From assembly GCA_946886975.1 (NCBI GenBank), contig CAMPJV010000051.1, positions 1 through 11,519 of the forward strand: a stretch of 11,519 bases of DNA. The letters run 5' to 3'. Positions within the stretch are counted from its first letter, which is position 1. Each line of letters opens with the position of its first letter. Shown one piece after another: positions 1 through 6,679 of this stretch. A program made the position numbers and the translations under genes. This DNA comes from an uncultured Taibaiella sp. GTDB lineage: Bacteria; Bacteroidota; Bacteroidia; Chitinophagales; Chitinophagaceae. The notes under the pieces are model-generated. The model had not been told where the DNA came from, ran no database searches, and was given only the letters and a program-made list of their open reading frames with translations.

Positions 1-788
1 ATATTGCTATCATTTAGCTCAACATTGTCCGATTTCTTCCTAAGCTTTATGTTCAATGCTTCCACTAAAAGAGAAAACGCAAGGCATGAATAAATAATGC
101 TCTTGCTGATCTCCTGGTGAATACCGTTGGCTACCAGCACTACACCAATCACTACCAGGAAGGTAAGCGCCAGCATTTGCAAAGTGGGTTGCTTATTTAT
201 TATCCTGGTTACAGGACCGGAGAACAGCATCATTATACCAATGGAAATAACAACTGCTATGATCATCAGTACCACATCATCCACCAAGCCTACGGCCGTA
301 AGGATCGAGTCAAAGGAGAAAACAGCATCTACAAGGATTATCTGGAAGATCACTCCGCCAAACGAAGATGTCGCCGTCTTTATTCCGGCCTTTATATCCT
401 CCTCCCTTTGTAGCTTATGGTGAATCTCCAGCGTACTCTTCACTATAAGGAAAATACCTCCGGCGATTAGTATAAGGTCCTTCCAGCTTAGTTCCAGCAC
501 TTCCTTTCCTTCTTCAAGACTGAACGGCAAGGTTACGATTGGGTCCTTCAGGCTGATGATCCAGCTGATTGTCAGTAACAAGCAGGTTCGGAAAACCATG
601 GCCAGCAGCAGTCCTATGTTCCTTGCTCTTGCTTGCTGGTGCTGTGGCAGCTTATTGGATACAATGGAAATGAAGATTATGTTATCTACTCCCAACACGA
701 TCTCCAGGAACGAAAGGGTGAGCAAACTGATCCAAACGCCTGGTTCAGAAAAGTCCGGCATTGCTAACAACAAATTGGCGGTGATCAT
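1..788 (-). CDS. TerC-family integral membrane protein (3' end beyond the window)
   Basis: The frame is open from an ATG at 788 to the left edge, giving 262 complete codons with no stop inside the window. The hydrophobic profile shows about seven membrane segments. The first family signature is E29-I-V-L-G-V-D35-N36-I-I-F near the N-terminus; the second is D154-A-V-F-S-F-D160-S. These acidic pairs within membrane helices are the hallmark of TerC proteins. The charged tail just before the edge suggests only a few residues are missing. Known TerC relatives (YkoY/MeeY and YceF/MeeF of Bacillus, Alx of E. coli) export manganese; the tellurite-resistance name is historical. The gene follows the M28 peptidase on the same strand after 84 bases, with a possible promoter of its own. 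Family assignment is firm; the exported metal is inferred. An ATG at codon 10 is a less likely start because it would shorten the N-terminus. Confidence 0.9.
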   Translation of the reverse strand, partial: MITANLLLAMPDFSEPGVWISLLTLSFLEIVLGVDNIIFISIVSNKLPQHQQARARNIGLLLAMVFRTCLLLTISWIISLKDPIVTLPFSLEEGKEVLELSWKDLILIAGGIFLIVKSTLEIHHKLQREEDIKAGIKTATSSFGGVIFQIILVDAVFSFDSILTAVGLVDDVVLMIIAVVISIGIMMLFSGPVTRIINKQPTLQMLALTFLVVIGVVLVANGIHQEISKSIIYSCLAFSLLVEALNIKLRKKSDNVELNDSN

Positions 789-825
789 GTAAAAACTATC
801 TGTAAAAGTTATGAAGAATGTCAAG

Positions 826-859
826 TAAAACTATGCCGCCTGACGCACCTGCGGTCAAA
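826..859 (-). promoter_or_regulatory. Possible Bacteroidota-type promoter for the TerC gene
   Basis: On the minus strand TTTG (859-856) is followed after 22 bases by TAGTTTTA (833-826). This resembles the Bacteroidota pattern of TTTG, a spacer of about 19-21 bases, then TAnnTTTG, with one mismatch in the second box and a slightly long spacer. Transcription would start near 818, leaving a leader of about 30 bases before the ATG at 788. It is a weak match and the gene could instead be read through from the peptidase. Confidence 0.3.
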
Positions 860-872
860 CAATAACTGCTCA

Positions 873-2525
873 CTAAAAAGTAAGTTTAACTTGTACCGGC
901 TTGCCGTCTCTCAGCACCGTCACCGTAATCGTTTGCCCGCTCTTAAACTTGCTCAAAGCCTCCATATAGCTCTGCATGCCGTTTATCTTTTCGCTTCCCA
1001 TCTGGGTTATCACATCGCCTGCCTTAATCCCAGCCTTTATTGCAGGCCTGTCCTCTGTTACCCCGTCCACCCGTATGCCGTCACCTACCTGGTAAGAATA
1101 ATCAGGCATTATACCAAGTGTCACCTTGAATCTTACCTTTCCTACTGTAGCTTGTTTGGTGGCGGTAAACTTCGGCTTTATCCTTGTGTCCATCACATCC
1201 ACCAATCCGGACACATAATTCAGTACCTGCACCTCCCCAATGTAGTTTATCTTATCTGCGTCGTCACTCGGCTTGTGATAATCGTGGTGCAGGCCGGTAA
1301 AGAAGAACAATACCGGTATCCCCTGGTGATAAAAAGAAGTATGGTCCGAGGGTCCCACTCCCGAACTGTCTATTGCCACCTTAAAGTCTTTGTGCGTCCT
1401 CGTTATGAAGTCTCCCCATACAGGTGATGTGCCTACTCCGCCGATGGTCAGTGCATGTGTACTGTCGTTCAGCCTGCCAACCATATCCATGTTGATCATG
1501 TAGGCGATGGTGGAACTGTCCAGCCCCGCCTGTTTCACAATCGCCTTTGATCCAAGCAGCCCGAGTTCCTCACCTGAGAAATGGATGAACAGGTAGTTAT
1601 AGTTCCTGTACTTCTGCTTCTTTATTCGTGCCGCGAGTTCCAGCAGCCCTGCCGTTCCACTGGCATTGTCATCTGCTCCGTTATGCACCTGTTTATCCTT
1701 TCCTGTATATAGGCTGCTTCTTTCATCACCAAATCCCAAATGGTCGTAGTGAGCGCCTATCACTACTGTATAGGGTGCCTTGTTGTCTATATATGCTGCT
1801 ACATTGGTCCCTGTAAACTCACTCTTCTTTATCTCTATCTCCATCTCCACTGCCACGCCCGCTTCCCTGTTCCTCACGTAGGCTTCAAAAGCCGGATAAG
1901 TTATGAATGCCACGGGAAGATCCAACGCCTCAAATTCCGAGTGAGCATTGAACCTTGGAGGGTATTTGGCATTATAGCCATCATAAAACAACAAGCCTGT
2001 TGCGCCCTGTTTCTTAGCGTCCTTTGCCTTGTCATACATCACCTTCTCATAGTCGAAGTGTGCATCTTTAGCTTCATCTTCGTCAGCGTACAGAGAGACC
2101 ATCCAGATATTCCCCTGTTCGAGCACATCTGGCAACACTTCACTTTGCACCTTACGGCTGATGTTTGCGCTGAATGGCAGGGGAAATGCTTCTTCATCCA
2201 TCTTCATTGTCCGGTTGCCTATTCTGATCTGTGAGCTCGGCTCTACTTGCTTCCCATACACAAACTGGAAGGGATGCTTGTACTGTCCCTTGTATGGTTC
2301 TATTTTCAGTTTCTTGTACCTTTCCTCCAGGTAGTCAGCCGCCTTCCTTTCTCCTTCACTTCCGGTCCTTCTCCCCTCCAGTGCGTCTGACGCCAGATAC
2401 TCTATATCGGTCTTCAGCTGCTTAATGAGCTTTCTTTCAGCCTTCCGCTGGGCAAATGAACTTGGCGCTGCACAAAGCAGCACTATGGTAAAAACAATAA
2501 AACTCCGGAAACGCATAGAGGACAT
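873..2525 (-). CDS. Exported M28-family zinc metallopeptidase with PA-like insert and C-terminal PDZ domain
   Basis: This 550-residue protein begins with a signal peptide: MSSMRFR, a hydrophobic run, then cleavage near SSFA-Q. No good lipobox is present, so a soluble periplasmic or secreted enzyme is expected. Residues 130-235 look like a PA-type insert (a GLLFYDGYN strand and an LPVAFITYPAF strand). The M28 catalytic domain carries the two-zinc set: H259 and D261 in GAHYDH, D285/D286 in GADDNASG, E319/E320 in FSGEELGLLGS, D347 in NMDMVGR and H417 in DYHKPSD. Residues 465-549 form a PDZ domain (GDGIRVDGV, AGIKAGDVI, a TVTVLRDG strand). It is likely an aminopeptidase acting on peptides in the envelope. 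I chose the ATG at 2525; an ATG at 2516 (MRFRSF) is equally possible. A longer frame from a TTG at 2537 is rejected because that codon lies inside the putative promoter box. No Shine-Dalgarno sequence is visible. Confidence 0.93.
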   Translation of the reverse strand: MSSMRFRSFIVFTIVLLCAAPSSFAQRKAERKLIKQLKTDIEYLASDALEGRRTGSEGERKAADYLEERYKKLKIEPYKGQYKHPFQFVYGKQVEPSSQIRIGNRTMKMDEEAFPLPFSANISRKVQSEVLPDVLEQGNIWMVSLYADEDEAKDAHFDYEKVMYDKAKDAKKQGATGLLFYDGYNAKYPPRFNAHSEFEALDLPVAFITYPAFEAYVRNREAGVAVEMEIEIKKSEFTGTNVAAYIDNKAPYTVVIGAHYDHLGFGDERSSLYTGKDKQVHNGADDNASGTAGLLELAARIKKQKYRNYNYLFIHFSGEELGLLGSKAIVKQAGLDSSTIAYMINMDMVGRLNDSTHALTIGGVGTSPVWGDFITRTHKDFKVAIDSSGVGPSDHTSFYHQGIPVLFFFTGLHHDYHKPSDDADKINYIGEVQVLNYVSGLVDVMDTRIKPKFTATKQATVGKVRFKVTLGIMPDYSYQVGDGIRVDGVTEDRPAIKAGIKAGDVITQMGSEKINGMQSYMEALSKFKSGQTITVTVLRDGKPVQVKLTF

Positions 2526-2533
2526 AATAATTG

Positions 2534-2542
2534 GCAAAATTA
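2534..2542 (-). promoter_or_regulatory. Promoter -7 box before the M28 peptidase gene
   Basis: On the minus strand TAATTTTGC matches the Bacteroidota housekeeping -7 consensus TAnnTTTG exactly. It lies 8 bases upstream of the ATG at 2525 and downstream of the scpB terminator, so it gives the peptidase its own transcript with a very short leader. I see no convincing -33 TTTG at 19-21 bases upstream, which lowers confidence. Confidence 0.42.
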
Positions 2543-2651
2543 CGAGTAACAGTTGCTATTTCCCGCAGCAGGCCGGAAAATCCCGTTCAGCTTCTTCAAT
2601 TATGTTGCGCCGCGGGTTTTCTCCCTTTGCGAGGGCAACTTCACCAAGCCG

Positions 2652-2678
2652 AAAGGCCCCGCTTAAAGCGAGGCCTTT
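2652..2678 (-). terminator. Hairpin terminator downstream of scpB
   Basis: A 12-bp stem (AAAGGCCTCGCT paired with AGCGGGGCCTTT, one G-T pair) closes a 3-base loop and begins 23 bases after the scpB stop codon. The stem has a GC-rich core with A runs on one arm and T runs on the other, typical of intrinsic terminators. On the minus strand the T run ends within the stem, and no long U tail follows. The plus-strand side is followed by a T-rich stretch, but no plus-strand gene ends here. It most likely ends the scpB transcript before the peptidase promoter. Confidence 0.8.
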
Positions 2679-2701
2679 TCAGTTATTCTTATGCACAATT
2701 C

Positions 2702-3340
2702 CTACTCGCCTGGTTCCAGGTTTCCGTCTTCCGTTACTACCAGTACCCCATTCTCACCTTCTGGTATAGCATCAGCGCCTGCAGTAGGCATTACAATCTC
2801 TATATTGGAAATATCTTTCAATTGAGGAAGCTCTCCCGGGTTGTTTATACCCAGGTAGTCCATGAAATTCTTAGAAGTATTATATATCAGCGGCTTTCCC
2901 ACCATCTCTTCATTACGCCCCGCGATCACGATCAGCTCCTTTTCCAGCAACTTCTGTATGGAGTAATCCGCACTCACACCTCTTATGAACTCCACCTCCG
3001 ATTTTGTTATCGGCTGCTTGTACGCAATGATAGCCAGCGTCTCCATAGCCGCCGAGGAAAGCTTCTTAATATGCTTATCTCCGTTCAGCTGCAATACCGT
3101 CTTATGGTAGGCCTTTTTAGTAAGGAACTGATAACCGCCTCCAGCTTCCTTTAGGTGGAAAGGATAATAGTGAGCCTCGTACTTCTCGCGAATAGCATCC
3201 AGACAAGTTGCAACACGTTCAGCCTCTATGGATTCCTCCATAGCCTGTCCTATCATTTCTGTCAGTTCCATTTGAGTAATAGGACGCTCACTGGCAAAGA
3301 TCAGGGCTTCAACATGTGGCATTAATTGTTCGATATCCAT
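2702..3340 (-). CDS. scpB: Segregation and condensation protein ScpB
   Basis: The 212-residue product is the winged-helix kleisin partner ScpB, which binds ScpA and the SMC ATPase to form the bacterial condensin on DNA. The N-terminal half starts MDIEQLMPHVEALIFASE, the usual first winged helix. The second contains the family signature LSSAAMETLAIIAYKQP (95-110), followed by ITKSEVEFIRG, a QKLLEKELI helix, GKPLIYNTS and FMDYLGI. The acidic, low-complexity tail from about residue 185 is variable in the family. The ATG at 3340 is supported by AGAGGA at 3351-3346, five bases upstream, one of the few Shine-Dalgarno-like sites here. No scpA lies next to it in the window; the upstream neighbour is nuoN, 408 bases away, and a hairpin terminator follows the gene. 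It is therefore probably a single-gene transcription unit. Confidence 0.95.
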   Translation of the reverse strand: MDIEQLMPHVEALIFASERPITQMELTEMIGQAMEESIEAERVATCLDAIREKYEAHYYPFHLKEAGGGYQFLTKKAYHKTVLQLNGDKHIKKLSSAAMETLAIIAYKQPITKSEVEFIRGVSADYSIQKLLEKELIVIAGRNEEMVGKPLIYNTSKNFMDYLGINNPGELPQLKDISNIEIVMPTAGADAIPEGENGVLVVTEDGNLEPGE

Positions 3341-3473
3341 ACGTATCCTCTTTTATCTGTTCACACCGAAAATACCACAGGGCACCATAAATCAGGCTAA
3401 AAAGTAATGCACAGGTGTTGGTAAATATAAGGCTTACTCGGAGGGTTTTCAAGGGAAATACAAAGGTAATCAT
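3309..3473 (-). CDS. Doubtful 54-residue ORF with one membrane segment
   Basis: An ATG at 3473, three bases after GGAGG, opens a 54-codon frame that ends 32 bases inside scpB in another frame. Residues 13-35 are strongly hydrophobic (VSLIFTNTCALLFSLIYG, then ALWYF), preceded by KTLR and followed by RCEQIKED, the layout of a single-pass small membrane protein. Against it, the ribosome site spacing is too short, and the TACCTTTG box of the putative scpB promoter falls inside its first codons, so a transcript from that box would not contain the start. I do not recognise the sequence. It may be a chance frame. Confidence 0.15.
   Translation of the reverse strand: MITFVFPLKTLRVSLIFTNTCALLFSLIYGALWYFRCEQIKEDTYGYRTINATC
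3461..3468 (-). promoter_or_regulatory. Promoter -7 box upstream of scpB
   Basis: TACCTTTG on the minus strand is an exact match to the Bacteroidota TAnnTTTG -7 box. Transcription would start near 3454, giving a leader of about 113 bases before the scpB ATG at 3340. A clear -33 TTTG is not visible at the usual distance. The location, downstream of the inverted repeat and upstream of the only scpB ribosome site, is what one would expect of a dedicated scpB promoter. Confidence 0.4.
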
Positions 3474-3554
3474 ACCCCTCCGCAATAACCGATCGCCACT
3501 CTATGTATTTAGTTAAAATTCCATCTGTGAAGATTCTACACAGGTAAATATTGC

Positions 3555-3622
3555 ACGTTGAGACCACTTTTTACAAGCCAATAAAATCGATCGTACGTGG
3601 TCTTAAAAGAAGCACTCAACGT
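3555..3622. repeat. Inverted repeat with 13-bp arms and an asymmetric bulge
   Basis: The left arm (3555-3567) reads ACGTTGAGACCAC on the plus strand. Its complement occurs on the right in two pieces: GTGGTCT (3597-3603) and CTCAACGT (3615-3622), separated by 11 bases. In minus-strand RNA this folds as a 13-bp stem with a large one-sided bulge and a loop of about 29 bases. No T run follows on either strand, so it is not a standard intrinsic terminator. It may be an operator, a weak terminator or RNA 3'-end structure of the nuo transcript. The arms are seen directly; the role is unknown. Confidence 0.55.
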
Positions 3623-3660
3623 CCTCCATAGGCTTTGTGCTGAGGCTATAGTTAGATTTC

Positions 3661-3748
3661 AATGGAGTTATAGCGGAGTTTCCCCGGAGTCTCCACCCGA
3701 TCAGTGCCCTATCACTGCCCTATCGATAGCCTATCGATGCCCTATCGC
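3661..3748 (-). repeat. Degenerate 11-bp tandem repeat abutting the nuoN stop codon
   Basis: Counting from the base after the nuoN TGA, the minus strand divides into eight consecutive 11-base units. Units 1-4 (3748-3705) share the consensus TCGATAGGGCA and pairwise match at roughly 8-10 of 11 positions. Unit 5 (3704-3694) is more diverged, and units 6-8 (3693-3661) keep the same register but share ACTCC at positions 4-8. Within the first block ATCGATAG and CTATCGAT (3722-3738) form a 17-base dyad centred on one base. There are no spacers, so this is not a CRISPR array. Confidence 0.8.
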
Positions 3749-5149
3749 TCAGGGGAACAGGTTCATTGGAGGTAAGAATAGTTGCGGCACTATCCCGATC
3801 AGTATCACTAGTCCGCAGCTAATTCCAAGCATAAGCTTATCATATCCGGTTACGTCCGAGGTAAGTTCAGGCGTTCCCTGCTTAAAGTACATCGCCATGA
3901 TCAGGCGGAAATAGTAGTACGCGCTTACGGCAGCCATAATAAGTGCAAAGATAATCAGCCACATCACCTGTCCCTGTTCCATGGCCGCGAGTAGCACGAA
4001 ATACTTAGCCATAAACCCTCCCGTCATCGGTATCCCGACCAGTGAAAACAGGAAAATCGCCGTAAAAAAGGCCAATGCAGGCTCCTTCTTAGCAAGGCCG
4101 TTAAACCCGTCATAGGTATTATCCTTGATCTTCACCAGCACTGAAAACACCCCTATGGTTGCTATGGTGTAAGCTACAGAGTAGATTATAATGCCCTGCC
4201 ATGCGGTACCATTTACCGAGAGTATAGCGAACAGCATAAATCCCGCCTGTGCTATGGAGGAGTAAGCAAGCATGCGTTTCACGCTTTGCTGAAAGACCGC
4301 GGTCAGATTACCGATCAGTAAAGTTAGTGCGGTGACAAGAGCTACCAGCATCATCCAGTGTTCACTAAGGCTTCCAAAGGAGCTATGGAACAACCGCAGG
4401 AAGGCAACAAATGCACCAACCTTTACCACCGTCGCCATATACGCGGTGAACGGTGTAGGAGATCCGTCATATACGTCGGGCGTCCACATATGCATCGGTG
4501 CGGCAGACACCTTAAAACCCAGCGCCACGATCAGGAAAACAATACCAGTCATGGCCATTGGGTTCAATGCGTCTGTCTGCAGCATCCTGAAGCCCGTTAT
4601 GTCAAATGTCCCGGCAGCTCCGTAAATCAGCGTAATACCCATTAGAAGGATACCGGTAGAGAAAGAACCCATCAGGAAATACTTTAGCGAGGCCTCACTG
4701 CTCTTAAGGTTCCGTTTATCGCTGCCCGCAAGTATATACTGAGGTATTGATAGTATCTCTATACCCAGGAACAACATAAGCATATTATTGTACCCTGAAA
4801 GCAAGTAAAGCCCAACCATAATGAAGCTGATTAGCGCAAAGTACTCTCCTACGTGGGCGCCCACTTTTTCAATTTCCTTTCCCAGTAAAAGCACGTATAG
4901 CAAGGTACATCCGGTCATGAGCAGGTTAAACCAAAGCGCAAAACTGCTCAGGCTCAACATATTACCAAAGTAATTTTGAGCTCCCGCGGCGTTTGTGTTC
5001 GAGGCATCGTACACGTCCCAGATATTCACACCAACAAGCAAAAACAGTAACACAGTTGCTATCGATGTAACTGTGCGCTTACTCTTCACCGTTACCCCGA
5101 CAAACATCAGGATCACACCTATTAATGTAGCAGCAATTATTGCCTTCAT
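3749..5149 (-). CDS. nuoN: NADH-quinone oxidoreductase subunit N
   Basis: NuoN is an antiporter-like membrane subunit of complex I that pumps protons across the inner membrane. The 466-residue protein is hydrophobic throughout, with about 14 helices. Expected charged residues are present: E131 in FLGIEILSIPQY, K213 in ALGFKVSAAPMHMWTPDVY, K243 in MATVVKVGAF, K291 in VKRMLAYSSIAQAG and K382 in GGFMAKYFVL (Lys at this site is usual for NuoN). It follows nuoM after 64 bases that contain a purine-rich tract (GGAGAGGAGG) about 30 bases upstream of the start, too far for normal Shine-Dalgarno pairing. The start ATG overlaps the stop of a three-codon frame as ATGA. It is the last nuo gene, and the 11-bp tandem repeat begins directly after its TGA. 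Confidence 0.97.
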   Translation of the reverse strand: MKAIIAATLIGVILMFVGVTVKSKRTVTSIATVLLFLLVGVNIWDVYDASNTNAAGAQNYFGNMLSLSSFALWFNLLMTGCTLLYVLLLGKEIEKVGAHVGEYFALISFIMVGLYLLSGYNNMLMLFLGIEILSIPQYILAGSDKRNLKSSEASLKYFLMGSFSTGILLMGITLIYGAAGTFDITGFRMLQTDALNPMAMTGIVFLIVALGFKVSAAPMHMWTPDVYDGSPTPFTAYMATVVKVGAFVAFLRLFHSSFGSLSEHWMMLVALVTALTLLIGNLTAVFQQSVKRMLAYSSIAQAGFMLFAILSVNGTAWQGIIIYSVAYTIATIGVFSVLVKIKDNTYDGFNGLAKKEPALAFFTAIFLFSLVGIPMTGGFMAKYFVLLAAMEQGQVMWLIIFALIMAAVSAYYYFRLIMAMYFKQGTPELTSDVTGYDKLMLGISCGLVILIGIVPQLFLPPMNLFP

Positions 5150-5213
5150 GAATTCATTTAAACTATTACAAAAACAAACCCGCCTCCTCTCCTTATCTCT
5201 TTAATTCTCCTAT

Positions 5214-6656
5214 CTATGGTGCAATCAATTGCGATACTCCTTCCGTCAGCGCAAGCAGCGGTTTCGGGTACACTCCAAGGAAGAGTACCAGGACTACTAT
5301 AAGCGCCATCGCAAGTGATTCAGTGAGGTTCATGTCCTCTGCTATCAGCATAGGTGTCTCTTTGCCGTAGGCCGTCCTCTGCACCATATTCAATGTGTAG
5401 ACCGCCCCCAGTATTATTCCAAGCCCAGCTATCGCCATGAAACCAATGTGGAACGATGATGCTCCCTGGAAAATCCCGTGAAACAGCATAAACTCCCCGA
5501 CGAAGCCATTTGTTAGTGGTAATGCAATGTTTGCCAGCGAAATGATGACCAATGCGATAGCCATCTGCGGAGCCGTTGTCGCCATACCACCCAGCTTTGT
5601 CATATCCCTTGTGCCCCACCTGGTCTCTATCATCCCCACTATCAGCCACATCCCTGTTATGTTTATCCCGTGGTTAAACATTTGCACCATCAGTCCATGC
5701 ATCCCAACCTGGGTATGTGAAAACGCAGCGGCACTCATAAGCCCCATATGCGCGATGGATGAATACGCCACCAGCCTCTTCAAATCTGTCTGTACGATAG
5801 CCAGACAAGAGGCGTAAACAATTCCAATTATGGATAGGATAATTACTGTATCGGACCAAAAGGCAACACCTTCTGGCACCACCGGCAGCAGCCAGCGCAC
5901 CACAGCAAATATTCCCATCTTCACCATCAGGGCGCTGAGGACAATTGTCACGGGAGTAGGCGATTGTTCATACGTATCAGGCTGCCAGGTATGGAAAGGG
6001 AATAGCGGCATCTTTATAGCAAAGGCTATGAAGATCAGCCAAAACAGCCACTGCTGTGTCTCTGGCGCCAGGCTTGCACCCGCACGTGTAATATTGGCCC
6101 ACGAATAGCTGTTTCCCCCCGGCGTCAGTGTCGCCAGATAGATCAGGCCTGCCAGCATAAGCAAGCTTCCGACAAATGTGTAAACAAAAAACTTGAACGT
6201 CACCGGTATTCTCTTCTCGCCGCCCCACCTGGAACAGAGGAAATACACAGGTATCAAGGCCAGTTCCCAGAAGGCATAGAACAGCAAAGCATCGTAAGCA
6301 AGAAATACTCCGGTAATGCCCGCCTGTGTCAGCAACATTAATCCGTAGAACGCGTGTGGTCTGTCCACCTCCTTGTTCCAGTTCGCTATGAAGATCACAG
6401 GCATTACAATACCTATCAGCAGGCAAAGCATGGCGCTCATCCCGTCAGCTCTCAGGCTTATTTCACTGCCCAGCTGAGGTATCCATGGCACATTGAAGGA
6501 CAAGGCTCCATCTAAACTCTCATATGAGATATACCCGGAGAGCACCAGTGTCGCCAGTCCACTCACCAGGGCAATTCCCTTCGCACCATTGCCCTTCATG
6601 ACGAAGCTAAAACAGCCCGCCAGTAAAGGAATCAATATGAGTAATGTCAGCATCAT
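5214..6656 (-). CDS. nuoM: NADH-quinone oxidoreductase subunit M
   Basis: NuoM is the middle antiporter-like proton pump of the complex I membrane arm. The 480-residue product has about 14 membrane helices and the family motifs FWELALIPVYFL (E131), AFAIKMPLFPFHTWQPDTY (K215), SALMVKMGIF (K246), DLKRLVAYSSIAHMG (K293) and TNGFVGEFMLFHGIF (E388). E131, K215, K246 and E388 correspond, by my reading of the family, to the E. coli residues E144, K234, K265 and E407, so the proton path looks intact. Two adjacent ATG codons open the frame; I use the first. It starts 23 bases after the nuoL stop and ends 64 bases before nuoN, in line with one transcript. Confidence 0.97.
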   Translation of the reverse strand: MMLTLLILIPLLAGCFSFVMKGNGAKGIALVSGLATLVLSGYISYESLDGALSFNVPWIPQLGSEISLRADGMSAMLCLLIGIVMPVIFIANWNKEVDRPHAFYGLMLLTQAGITGVFLAYDALLFYAFWELALIPVYFLCSRWGGEKRIPVTFKFFVYTFVGSLLMLAGLIYLATLTPGGNSYSWANITRAGASLAPETQQWLFWLIFIAFAIKMPLFPFHTWQPDTYEQSPTPVTIVLSALMVKMGIFAVVRWLLPVVPEGVAFWSDTVIILSIIGIVYASCLAIVQTDLKRLVAYSSIAHMGLMSAAAFSHTQVGMHGLMVQMFNHGINITGMWLIVGMIETRWGTRDMTKLGGMATTAPQMAIALVIISLANIALPLTNGFVGEFMLFHGIFQGASSFHIGFMAIAGLGIILGAVYTLNMVQRTAYGKETPMLIAEDMNLTESLAMALIVVLVLFLGVYPKPLLALTEGVSQLIAP

Positions 6657-6679
6657 AATATATAGCAGTGCCTACCGAT

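Larger units (their letters stand above)
3341..3748 (-). other. 408-base intergenic region between nuoN and scpB
   Basis: This is the only stretch over 300 bases without a well-supported gene. Reading along the minus strand it holds an 88-base block of 11-bp period (3748-3661), an inverted repeat with 13-bp arms (3622-3555), a weak small hairpin (3543-3525, 5-bp stem), a TAnnTTTG box (3468-3461) and a purine-rich ribosome site before scpB. The other short frames (8 and 3 codons after ATG) are too small to interpret. No classic T-tailed terminator for the nuo operon is visible, so either the inverted repeat ends transcription or transcripts run into scpB. No tRNA-like fold is seen. Confidence 0.6.

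Noticed and set aside
117..423. Two overlapping plus-strand frames of 98 codons
   Set aside because: They lie antisense to the TerC gene, which has clear family motifs and membrane helices and is open to the window edge.
819..824. TTGACA on the minus strand upstream of the TerC gene, resembling a sigma70 -35 box
   Set aside because: The matching -10 position reads AGATAG, a poor match, and Bacteroidota use a different promoter consensus; the start would leave no leader.
891..1427. A 178-codon plus-strand frame
   Set aside because: It lies wholly antisense to the M28 peptidase gene, whose frame carries a full set of catalytic motifs; the plus-strand product has no recognisable domain.
2526..2537. 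TTG start at 2537 extending the peptidase by four residues
   Set aside because: The TTG is part of the TAATTTTGC promoter box, and an ATG follows directly with the signal peptide behind it.
2531..3154. Plus-strand 207-codon frame opposite scpB
   Set aside because: It is antisense to scpB and spans the terminator and peptidase promoter region; the composition looks like a shadow frame.
3555..3622. Miniature transposable element with terminal inverted repeats
   Set aside because: The arms enclose only about 29 bases, there is no target-site duplication, and the right arm is interrupted, which fits a hairpin better than an element.
3661..3748. CRISPR-like array
   Set aside because: Units are 11 bases long and contiguous with no spacers, and no cas gene is present.
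3597..3914. Plus-strand 105-codon frame crossing the 11-bp repeat
   Set aside because: It runs antisense into the nuoN coding region and its repeat-encoded part is low in information. No ribosome site or family resemblance is seen.
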